64,000 nt of DNA from Pirellulales bacterium. GTDB taxonomy: Bacteria; Planctomycetota; Planctomycetia; Pirellulales; JAICIG01. The DNA is taken from contig DATLUO010000063.1 in NCBI GenBank assembly GCA_035533075.1, forward strand, positions 1-64,000, in the 5' to 3' direction. Under the pieces are notes generated by a model. It saw only the letters and a list, made by a program, of their open reading frames with translations. It did no database searches and was not told where the DNA came from. Position numbers and translations under genes: made by a program. Shown here one piece after another: positions 56,607-64,000 of the stretch (positions within the stretch are counted from its first letter, which is position 1; every line of letters begins with the position of its first letter).

Positions 56607-57391
56607 ATGGTTCGCAGCTTCTCGTTCGCGTTGTTCATTTCGGCGTTTTGCCTTGTGCATCTGGCCCTGGCCAACGAACCGGCTTCGGTTGCCTCGGCAA
56701 CGCGGCAGCAGGTCCAGCAGTCGGTCGAGCACGCCATTGGATATCTGCAAACCGAAAGTGCGGCGTGGCTGAACACGCGCAAATGCGCCGCCTGTCATCA
56801 CGTGCCGCTGCCGCTTTGGGCGCTGAGCGAAGCCGAACGGCAGGGGTACGCCATCGACAAGAAATTCGTGGCGGATACGGTCGAGTCGCTGCTGGGCAGC
56901 AGAGACAAGTTGATGGCCTCAAAGATCTTTCCCGATCCGGCCGGTCCGCCCGACCCGCGCCCCCAGGGTCGAGGGCTGAATATGGGGCTGCCGTTCCTGG
57001 CCGTGGCTGCACGGTCGTTGCCCTCGCTGGAAGAGGGACAGAAACAAAGCCTGAAGCTGATCGCGGAGCAAATCGTCAAGAAGCAGCAACCAGATGGTTC
57101 GTGGGAATTCTTTGCCACTCTCAGGCGGCCGCCGATCAACGAAAGCCAGACCACCGACGCCGCCTGGATCATCATGGCGCTCGAGGGGGAAACGGGCCCA
57201 AGCGCGCCGGAAGCGCAGCGCGCGGCGCTGTCGAGAGCGATCGCCTGGCTCGAGCTTGCAGTTGGCCAATGATTTCTCGATCGACCCCTGACGGTTCGCC
57301 CGGCAGCTCGAAACTATTGACGCCGATCACCTGCGCTGCAAGCTCCTGGGCCACGCTCGGCCTGGCGAGACTTGCGCCGAAGGAGAAATAG
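56607..57391 (+). pseudogene. Terpene-cyclase-like repeat protein with internal deletion and frameshift
   Basis: The N-terminal frame (56607-57272) starts with a signal peptide (VRSFSFALFISAFCLVHLAL), has the CAACHHVPLPLWALSEAERQ haem-like/Cys motif and the KKQQPDGSWEFFATLRRPPI QW-type repeat. It ends at AWLELAVGQ. From 57260 another frame reads SWPMISRSTPDGSPGSSKLL and TPITCAASSWATLGLARLAP to a stop at 57391, the normal C-terminus. The middle of the protein (perhaps 100 or more residues) is deleted at the join. The same missing part survives as the fragment at 52011-52160. Confidence 0.74.
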
Positions 57392-57521
57392 ATCGAGGTT
57401 GCGCGCTCTGTCCGTGCCGGCGCCGGCCTCATTGTTGCGCTATGAGCAGCCTTCGTCCAACTGACCGCGGCCGGAAGCTTCTTTGCTTGGGGCCATCAGC
57501 CACCGGCCCAATAATGACGCC

Positions 57522-57773
57522 ATGAGCCGACAGTTTCAGTTCAGCGTTAAGGGATTGCTAGCCCACCTAGCGCTAGTCGCTGTTGGCTGCACCTGCCTTC
57601 AGTCGAGCGCCAACCAACGATGGGCTTGGCAGAGTGCTTGCCTCATCGTGGGCACGGCCGCCGCCTGGGGCGGTGCATGGGGCGTTCTCAGGGGCAGACC
57701 GGTCCTCTTCGCGGCGGCGGTCGCCGTAGCGATGCTTCCTCTGGTGTGGCTCATATACGCCCACAAGCTCTAA
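57522..57773 (+). CDS. Small membrane protein
   Basis: An 83-aa protein with two to three hydrophobic segments (SVKGLLAHLALVAVGCTCLQ, LIVGTAAAWGGAWGVL, PVLFAAAVAVAMLPLVWLIY). The opening MSRQFQFSVKGLL resembles a family of small planctomycete membrane proteins. No clear function. The ATG at 57522 is preferred over 57483, which adds charged non-homologous residues. Confidence 0.6.
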   Translation: MSRQFQFSVKGLLAHLALVAVGCTCLQSSANQRWAWQSACLIVGTAAAWGGAWGVLRGRPVLFAAAVAVAMLPLVWLIYAHKL

Positions 57774-58179
57774 GGAAAGCCGCCCCCGTTTCTCAGGCCC
57801 AGCGCGCAGCCAAACAGGAATTGCGCACCACCCCGTTTTTGCCTCGCTTGTAAATCGCTGACGGCCGACACGAAAATCGACAAGTTTGCGCGTTGCCGTC
57901 AGCTTAACCACACCCGCCGAACTGCGTTCGGTCGATGAAACCGAATGCAGTTTGCCGCAGCACGCCGAGCGGCGGCGAGGCGCCGGCCCGATCGGCGACT
58001 TGCTGCCGGCAGTCCTCACCCGCTTGAACGTGAAGGACACCGTCGTCTCGACGACATCGTCGGAGGTCATCCCGCTGCCACGAGGCCGACCCGAAGAAGC
58101 CCGCTGTATGATCTCGCCGTCCAAAACGCTATACTAGGAGGCGCCGTCCCTGCATCCATCCTGCCGAGGAGTCGTCGCA
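57774..58179. other. Gene-poor stretch of 406 bp
   Basis: No convincing gene. A -10-like tatact occurs at 58130-58135 and a gaggag ribosome-binding site at 58166-58171 belongs to the next gene. The reverse-strand open frame here looks like a GC-skew artefact. Confidence 0.4.
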
Positions 58180-61100
58180 ATGACCTACACCGCAAACCGA
58201 CGTCAGTGCCTTCAGACATCCGCCGCGGCCATCGTGGTATTGGCGCTAGCGGGAACGATGCAACTGGCTTCGCGCGCCGACGAAAAGGATCAGGGGCCGG
58301 TGCAGAAGAAGGTGGCAACGGAAGCGTCGACGAAGGATTCGGGGGAGCTGCGGAAGATGGCGATTAGCGTGCGGGATGAGCAGGGCCGGCCGCTGTCCGG
58401 GGTAAACGTGCATGCCAGCGTGTGGGAAATCGAACGGGGTAAGAATCGATTTCCCAACCGAGATTACACGACGAATGAAATGGGTGTGGCCGAGATCGAG
58501 ATACCGCGCCGCTTATTGATTTTGCGAATTTGGCCTTCTAGAGACGGCTATGTTCCCCAGGTTATCGGCTTCGAACAGGGAACGCACGACGAAGGTCGAC
58601 TGATTCCCGATGCGTACGATTTCACGCTCCAGGCAGGCCACCGCCTGAGCGGATTCGTGGTTGACCTGGACGGCAAGCCGATTGCCAACGCCCGAGTCCA
58701 AGTCGAAGTTGAAGTCGACGAGCGCTCTGGGGGTGCCAATCCCAAACCGATCATCAGCGGTTGGCTGGAGGACGCAGCCATCACTGGGGAGGATGGCCGC
58801 TGGGAAATCACGAACGCGCCGGCGCAAAGAGAGGGCACGGACTACGAATTTCGCCTGCAAGTGACCCATCCTGAATTCGCTGGCGATACGCGTTGGGGAG
58901 AGCTGCAAGAGGCACAGGGAATCACGACCGAGCAGCTTCGCGCCGGCACCGCGAAACTGATACTCGATCGCGGCGTGTCGTTTTCGGGAACGATCACGGG
59001 CCCCGACGGCAAGCCGGTGACGAAGGGGCTGGTAATTTGGAACGACCGCCCCTACTGGGCGCAGGGAGTGAATGAGACGCAAATCGACGAAGCGGGCCAC
59101 TACGAGACCAAGCGGCTCGCGCCTGGTAAGTATCCCCTCACCGTATTGGCTCCTGGTTTCGCTCCAGAACGACGGATGATTCAGGCGAAGCAGTCGCAGG
59201 AGCATTTTGATTTCCAGCTCGATGCGGGCCATCCCATCAAGATCCAACTTGTAGACGCATCCGGTAAGCCGGTCCCCAAAGCCTATGTGCAAATTGGCGA
59301 GTGGCGCGGAACCGAAGCGATCTACAACCACAAACATTCGAACGTGCCCGACTCGGGCATCCCGCGCAGCGCCGACGAAGACGGCGTGTACACCTGGGAC
59401 TGGGCGCCGGCCGATGCCGTGGCCTACCGCATCATCGCCCAAGGATATGACGTCAAAGAGGTGACCCTCGTCGCGAAAGACAAGCCGCACCGCGTCCAGC
59501 TCGCTTCCGCGATCACGATCTTTGGGAAGGTCGTCGATGCGGCATCTGGCGAGCCAGTCGAGCTCTTCCGGGTCATCCCCGTCAAGGCGTTCCGGCCCGA
59601 CTTTTACTCGACCGATTTTCAGGCGGGAAGTGTCGCCGAGGGAAAGGACGGCCGGTACAGGATCGAGATAGACAGCTATGGGGAGACGGGCAACCGATAT
59701 CGCGTGAGGATCGAGGCCGAGGGGTATCGGACGGTGCTGGGGCAGAAGTCGCTTGCTGTGGGCGATGCGCCGCTGGAAGAAGATTTCAAGCTGGAAAGGG
59801 CGACGGCCCTCGAAGGCACAGTGCTGGATCCGAACGGCGAACCCGGGGACGGGTTCACCGCGGCGGTTGGAACGCCGACCGTGGCAACTCAGTTTGGCCT
59901 CGAAGGTGCTGATACAAGCTTTGGCATCGGCTTCGACGTGCGGGGGAGCAACACATTCAAGCTGCCAGCCACGTTCGAACCAAGTCGCATTCGGGTCTTC
60001 AATCAATCGGGATTTGCCGAAGTCTTGCGCCAGCCCGATGAACCGATCGGAACCATCGCTTTACAACCTTGGGCATCCGTGTCGGGCCGTCTCGTGCAAG
60101 ACGACAAACCGGTTCCGAACGAATGGATCTATTTCCATCCACTGGCAGAACGCGCATTGACGGAGGCCCGCTTCCAAGATTCATTTACGGCCAAGACCGA
60201 CCTGGACGGACACTTCCATTTCGACCGCTTACCGCCCATGAGCGGCGCCGTCCACGCCTATCTCGGCCCGTGGCGGGATTCCGTGCTGACTTCGAGCAAA
60301 TCGGTTCCCCTCGATTTGAAGCCGGGCGATCGCCAGGAAGCGACGTTGGGCGGCGGCGGCGCTACGATCGCCGGACGCGTCGTGGCTGCCGGCAGAAACA
60401 ACGATACTTTGAGCAAGAACTGGTCGCTCAACTACCTCGTGAGCCGCACGAGCGGGGTCGACTATCCACGCGACGCCGAGCCGCTGAGCTTCGATGCCTC
60501 TGGTCCCTTACAGGAAAGTTGGCTGCGACAGCCCGATTTTGACGACTGGCGGGCGACGCGAGAAAACTACTTCGTGAAACTTGCCGAGGATGGCCGCCTG
60601 CGGATCGTCGGCGTTCGGCCCGGGGAATACGACCTTCTCATTCAACTCTATGAACAGCCGTCGGGCTGTCTCGTCGAGACGATCGGCGAGAAGGTCATTC
60701 CGGTAACGATCACCAAGGACCAGGCTTACGCCGGGGAAGTCGTGCTGGGAGATATCGAAGTTCCCTGCCGCACCGGTCCGCGCATCGGCTCCGATATGCG
60801 GGCCTTCAAATTCACCGATGCCGAGGGGCGCGTGCGACGGGTCGACGACATGAATGGTCGCCATGTGCTGTTTCACGTGTGGGCAAGCTGGTGCAAGCCG
60901 TGTCTGGCGGCAATGCCTGAATTGAAAGCGGCTGTGGATCAACACGCCGCGGATTCACTCACGGTCGTCGGTTTGAACATCGACAAAGACGCTTCCGCCG
61001 CCAGAGCGCTCTCGCAAAATGACGGGTGGAGCTGGGCGCAGAACTACCTCGGTGACGACTCAGACATGATGCGTCAGCTAGGGGTCAGTTCGGTGCCGGC

Positions 61101-61191
61101 ATACTACCTGATTGGTCCGGATGGCAAGCTCATCGGTTCGTCCAACACGTGGGAAGAAACCGAAAAGCTCCTCAGCGACGAGCTCCGATAG
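58180..61191 (+). CDS. Carboxypeptidase-regulatory-repeat protein with C-terminal TlpA-like thioredoxin
   Basis: A 1003-aa exported protein. It has an N-terminal leader (AAAIVVLALAGTMQLASRA) preceded by an RR pair. Residues about 55-860 hold multiple carboxypeptidase-regulatory-like beta domains, with repeated phrases such as GHRLSGFVVDLDGKPIANAR, GTITGPDGKPVTKGLVIW and ALEGTVLDPNGEPGDGF. The C-terminus (about 880-1000) is a TlpA/ResA-like thioredoxin domain with WASWCKPC and the cis-Pro segment SVPAYYLIGPDGKLIGSS. The gaggag site is well spaced. It is probably a surface or periplasmic oxidoreductase; the partner is unknown. Confidence 0.83.
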   Translation: MTYTANRRQCLQTSAAAIVVLALAGTMQLASRADEKDQGPVQKKVATEASTKDSGELRKMAISVRDEQGRPLSGVNVHASVWEIERGKNRFPNRDYTTNEMGVAEIEIPRRLLILRIWPSRDGYVPQVIGFEQGTHDEGRLIPDAYDFTLQAGHRLSGFVVDLDGKPIANARVQVEVEVDERSGGANPKPIISGWLEDAAITGEDGRWEITNAPAQREGTDYEFRLQVTHPEFAGDTRWGELQEAQGITTEQLRAGTAKLILDRGVSFSGTITGPDGKPVTKGLVIWNDRPYWAQGVNETQIDEAGHYETKRLAPGKYPLTVLAPGFAPERRMIQAKQSQEHFDFQLDAGHPIKIQLVDASGKPVPKAYVQIGEWRGTEAIYNHKHSNVPDSGIPRSADEDGVYTWDWAPADAVAYRIIAQGYDVKEVTLVAKDKPHRVQLASAITIFGKVVDAASGEPVELFRVIPVKAFRPDFYSTDFQAGSVAEGKDGRYRIEIDSYGETGNRYRVRIEAEGYRTVLGQKSLAVGDAPLEEDFKLERATALEGTVLDPNGEPGDGFTAAVGTPTVATQFGLEGADTSFGIGFDVRGSNTFKLPATFEPSRIRVFNQSGFAEVLRQPDEPIGTIALQPWASVSGRLVQDDKPVPNEWIYFHPLAERALTEARFQDSFTAKTDLDGHFHFDRLPPMSGAVHAYLGPWRDSVLTSSKSVPLDLKPGDRQEATLGGGGATIAGRVVAAGRNNDTLSKNWSLNYLVSRTSGVDYPRDAEPLSFDASGPLQESWLRQPDFDDWRATRENYFVKLAEDGRLRIVGVRPGEYDLLIQLYEQPSGCLVETIGEKVIPVTITKDQAYAGEVVLGDIEVPCRTGPRIGSDMRAFKFTDAEGRVRRVDDMNGRHVLFHVWASWCKPCLAAMPELKAAVDQHAADSLTVVGLNIDKDASAARALSQNDGWSWAQNYLGDDSDMMRQLGVSSVPAYYLIGPDGKLIGSSNTWEETEKLLSDELR

Positions 61192-62024
61192 GCCGTCGGC
61201 TTCATTCGGACGGTGTATCTTCGCGAGAAACACGCCAAGGCCGGACGGAACTTTTCAGCGAGGCACAGCGTCCAAACGAGAAGGGTACGCATTAGCACAC
61301 TCCAAGTATTGATGGATAAGATCACGAAATGTCATTTTGTCCACGTTTGGAACAGCAATCGCTACACCTAGAGGGCAGGCGGGATTCCGGCCAAAATGGC
61401 GGGCGGATTTCGGTCGTTGGTCGCCCGTGGTCCGTTGTGCGTGGCCCGCGGCGGGCAAAGCTACGCGCGGGCCGCCTCAAATCAACCTTTATAATAGCGT
61501 GACCTTGCTTGGCAGCCTTCCAATTTGCGACCGGGAGGACCACAAGATGTTGTGGTTGGCCGCGGCCGGACCACAAGATGTGCCAAGATGGCCAACTGCC
61601 AACGTTGGCAACCTTCCAACTTGCTTGGCAACCTTCCAACTGCCCGCGTGCGGAAACACTCCAATAGCAAGTTGGCCATCTTCGAAGGTGGCCACACGGC
61701 GCTTGTATAAGCGGATGTTGATGCGTTCGGTCGCCGACGCGCAAGGCTCTCCCAGGCAAAAGGTTTCGGCACGCCGACTGCCCACAGCGCCCGATTCGCC
61801 ACAAGCGCAGGCTTCCAACTGGGCGCCGCGCCCAGTAACCGTAAGGAGGGATCGTGGCTTTCGGTTCGGCGTCTTCCCTTGCTCAAGGACGCACGACGAG
61901 ATATTGGTGCGTCGGTGCCATTCGGGGTTCAGGAACGAAAGCAGGTGCGCGCGGCGCGCACCTGACGGAAAGGAGTGGGCCCCCGTGGTGGCTGGTCGAG
62001 GTTGCGGCACAGTCTGGGTAAGGA
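61192..62024. repeat. 833-bp gene-poor region with short dispersed repeats
   Basis: No gene is recognised. Short direct repeats cluster at 61507-61643: ggcaaccttccaac occurs at 61607 and 61627 with a divergent copy near 61510, and ggaccacaagatgt occurs at 61537 and 61568. These are interleaved with short inverted matches (ttggc/gccaa). They look like decayed tandem sequence. Open frames across the region show no homology and differ in all frames. Confidence 0.55.
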
Positions 62025-63713
62025 TCAATCTCGCCTTTCCGGCCAAGGGAGCACGTGGGCGCGGCGGGCCCAGGTTTCCCAGAGGGAAGCCATGCGGCTG
62101 ACGCGTTCCGGTTCGCGGGCCGACAGGTCGTTCAGCTCCGTGCGATCGGCTTCCATGTCGTAGAGCTCCCAGCGGCCCTTTCTGCCTTTGGCGACCAGCT
62201 TCCACCTGTCCATCCGCACGGCGCGGTTCCCCTCGTGCTCCCAATACAGCGCCTGGCGATTGAGCGGCTGGCCCTCGAAGGCCGGCACGAGGCTCGTGCC
62301 TTCCGGGGGACAGATCGACTCGCCGTGGGCCTGGCGCGGATAGTTCGCGCCGGCCACGGCCGCACACGTGGCCATGATGTCGATCAAGTGAGCGGGCTGG
62401 TGCTCCAGCTCGCCGCCGCGAAAAATGCCGGCGGGCCAGTGGGCGATGAGCGGCGTCGAGATGCCGCCCTCGTACACCCAATGCTTGTATTCGCGAAACG
62501 GCGTGTTCGACACGTTCGCCCAGTTGCGGCCATAGGAAATGTAGGTGTCGGCCGGTCCCGGCATCACTCCCTCGCCCTGACGCACCGGAAACCCGTCGCG
62601 CGTCCGCTTGGGAATGACCGCCGCTTCGAGCGCGTCGGCGGGCAAAGGCGGCAGCGTCGGTGAAGGGGGCCGGGCGGCCGGCGGCGCGGCGGCCGAGCGG
62701 CCAATGGCCTCGGCACAGCCGCCGTTGTCTTGCATGAACAGAACCAGCGTGTTGTTGAGCCGGCTGGTCTCTTCGAGATGATCGACGATGCGGCCGACGC
62801 CCCGGTCCATACGGTCGATCATGGCCGCGTAGACTTCCATGGCCCGTGTTTCCCAGGGCTTGTCGCGCACTTTCTCCCAATCGCCGGCCTGGGGAGAAAG
62901 CTGCCAGAGAGGACTGATCAGCCCGGCTTGCTTCAATCGCGAGAGCCGCTCGCGCCGCAACGGGGCATAGCCGCCGTCGTACTGACCGCGATATTTGGCG
63001 ATGTCGTCGGGCAGCGCGTGCAGCGGCCAATGGGCGGCCGTGAAAGCGACGTAGAGGAAGAACGGCTGGCCTTCGTGCGCGGTGCGGTGGTCGTCGAGAA
63101 AACGAACGGCGTGCTCGGCGATGGCGTCGGTGTAGTAATACTGCTGGGGTTGATAGAGCTTATCGGCGGCCGGCGAGATCATTGTGTTGTCGCGCACCAG
63201 CGTGGCCGGGTCGTAAAAGCTGCCGGCGCCGGTGATGGTGCCGTAGAAGCGGTCGAAGCCGCGTTGCAAGGGCCAATTGTGCTTCGGTCCGCTGGGCGCG
63301 GTGGCCTTGGTCACGTGCCATTTGCCGGTGGCATAGGTGGCGTAGCCGGCGGTCTTGAGCACTTGGGCAATCGTCAGGCAGTGCGAGTTGAGATCGCCGC
63401 GATAGCCGTCGAGTCCTTTATCTTCCATCATGTGGCCGATGCCCGCCTGGTGCGGATAGAGGCCGGTCAGCAGGCAGGCACGGGTGGGGCAGCACCGGCC
63501 GGTGTTATAGAACTGCGTGAACCGCAGCCCGCCGCCTCCCAGCCGATCGAGGTTCGGCGTATGGGTCTCGCCGCCGTAGCAGCCGATGTCGGAGAAGCCC
63601 ATGTCGTCGGCGAGAATCACGACGATATTCGGTTTCGGCGGCCCGGCGATGGCGGCATTGGTTGCGGTCGCCAAGGCCAAGGCGGTTAAGGATGCTCGAA
63701 TCGAAGTTAACAT
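62025..63713 (-). CDS. Arylsulfatase (type I sulfatase)
   Basis: A 562-aa exported type I sulfatase. The leader TSIRASLTALALATATNAAI is followed by metal ligands VVILADDMGFSDIG and the sulfatase motif CCPTRACLLTG, in which the first Cys (CxPxR) is expected to be converted to formylglycine. Other active-site segments are ATGKWHV, AAHWPLHA and FMQDNGGCAEA. An insertion rich in Pro and Ala lies near residue 350. The start is ATG 63713; the longer frame to 63740 is an alternative. It is probably used to desulfate polysaccharides, a frequent planctomycete trait. Confidence 0.88.
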   Translation of the reverse strand: MLTSIRASLTALALATATNAAIAGPPKPNIVVILADDMGFSDIGCYGGETHTPNLDRLGGGGLRFTQFYNTGRCCPTRACLLTGLYPHQAGIGHMMEDKGLDGYRGDLNSHCLTIAQVLKTAGYATYATGKWHVTKATAPSGPKHNWPLQRGFDRFYGTITGAGSFYDPATLVRDNTMISPAADKLYQPQQYYYTDAIAEHAVRFLDDHRTAHEGQPFFLYVAFTAAHWPLHALPDDIAKYRGQYDGGYAPLRRERLSRLKQAGLISPLWQLSPQAGDWEKVRDKPWETRAMEVYAAMIDRMDRGVGRIVDHLEETSRLNNTLVLFMQDNGGCAEAIGRSAAAPPAARPPSPTLPPLPADALEAAVIPKRTRDGFPVRQGEGVMPGPADTYISYGRNWANVSNTPFREYKHWVYEGGISTPLIAHWPAGIFRGGELEHQPAHLIDIMATCAAVAGANYPRQAHGESICPPEGTSLVPAFEGQPLNRQALYWEHEGNRAVRMDRWKLVAKGRKGRWELYDMEADRTELNDLSAREPERVSRMASLWETWARRAHVLPWPERRD

Positions 63714-63732
63714 AGCTGCGCTCACAAGGCTC

Positions 63733-64000
63733 TCAATCATAATCGACGGGCACCCTCGACGCGACGACGCTTTCCGGATTCGTCGGCAAGCAGCAATCGG
63801 CGAGGCAAACGTCGGGGCACGGCGGCATCAGACCAAGGGTGCGCCGCGCACTGCCGGGCTCAAGCCGTTCGCGCGCCAGCTCGCGGACCATCTCGATGAA
63901 GCCCGGATGAACGCCGACGGTCGCGGCGCGGACGAAACCCAGCGCCAACCCGTCTGCCACCGCCTTGGCCTGCGTGTCGAGATCGTACACGACTTCCAGA
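63733..64000 (-). CDS. hemH: Ferrochelatase, C-terminal part (continues beyond the window)
   Basis: The gene is cut by the window edge; only the last 89 residues are visible. They read EVVYDLDTQAKAVADGLAL, FVRAATVGVHPGFIEMVREL and end with a Cys-containing tail (CPDVCLADCCLPTN), typical of planctomycete ferrochelatases. The Cys residues might bind an iron-sulfur cluster, as in some ferrochelatases. Ferrochelatase inserts iron into a porphyrin; with hemQ elsewhere in the window, coproporphyrin is a plausible substrate. The 5' end lies beyond 64000. Confidence 0.8.
   Translation of the reverse strand, partial: LEVVYDLDTQAKAVADGLALGFVRAATVGVHPGFIEMVRELARERLEPGSARRTLGLMPPCPDVCLADCCLPTNPESVVASRVPVDYD

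Noticed and set aside
57573-58124. 183-aa minus-strand open frame in the gap before the TlpA fusion
   Set aside because: No ribosome-binding site or similarity; overlaps a small plus-strand membrane gene antisense.
61489-63030. 513-aa minus-strand open frame across the gene-poor region and sulfatase
   Set aside because: Out of frame with the sulfatase; the sulfatase frame has the full set of catalytic motifs.

Overview
The window looks like a high-GC planctomycete chromosome, most likely Pirellulales or a close relative. The evidence is a DUF1549/DUF1553 + DUF1501 + WD40 cassette, an arylsulfatase, Gfo/Idh/MocA oxidoreductase pieces, a Ser/Thr kinase carrying a C-terminal FGE-like domain, a Cys-rich planctomycete-type glycosyltransferase, and many dispersed hairpin repeats between genes. 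These assignments are made by eye from motifs; no database search was run.

Layout. 0.2-2.5 kb: nnrD and an LptF/LptG-type permease, separated by a small repeat array. 2.6-8.0 kb: a decayed defence island on the minus strand. Remnants of a SNF2-type helicase (N-terminus), a DUF1156 DNA methyltransferase (C-terminus) and a DUF499 ATPase (N-terminal Swt1-HEPN part) bracket apparently intact cargo: an unrecognised 319-aa protein, a VapBC-like pair, and a coupled DUF3696 AAA ATPase + PIN-nuclease pair. 8.2-12.7 kb: a 1496-aa kinase/STAND-like ATPase/FGE-like protein. 13.0-15.5 kb: a hypothetical protein and a two-domain glycosyltransferase. 16.6-21.5 kb: a four-gene set that looks like an undescribed prenyl/aromatic pathway (squalene-hopene-type cyclase, DUF116-polyprenyl synthase fusion, DUF98 chorismate-lyase-like protein, hot-dog thioesterase). 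21.5-25.2 kb: DUF1801, an orphan TacA-like antitoxin, a YCII/ECF-sigma pair and a TPR protein. 25.4-28.6 kb: tRNA-Gln(CUG), hemQ, a MITE-like element, an exported HEAT-like protein and a broken leucine-rich-repeat gene. 28.8-42.5 kb: an RND efflux pump, a PQQ/BamB-like propeller, a small protein and a probably frameshifted membrane gene, an M28/glutaminyl-cyclase-like enzyme, an endonuclease/exonuclease/phosphatase protein, an alpha/beta hydrolase with a beta-barrel protein, sthA and a Na+/H+ antiporter-like protein. 42.7-48.2 kb: a frameshifted Rpn-type nuclease, an RNase D, an enolase-superfamily enzyme, a truncated Gfo/Idh/MocA gene and an SRPBCC protein. 48.3-57.8 kb: a GH127 glycosidase operon, the DUF1549/DUF1501/WD40 operon and two broken copies of a terpene-cyclase-like repeat gene. 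58.2-64.0 kb: a carboxypeptidase-regulatory/TlpA fusion, an 830-bp gene-poor stretch, a sulfatase and the 3' end of hemH.

The most notable points are the relic DUF499/DUF1156/helicase island with intact ATPase-PIN cargo, the DUF116-prenyl-synthase terpene cluster, and at least four families of intergenic inverted repeats, one of which forms a roughly 185-bp MITE. Gene remnants are unusually common for a window this size (nine broken genes or remnants listed as pseudogenes, plus one probably frameshifted gene), which points to recent rearrangement or decay.
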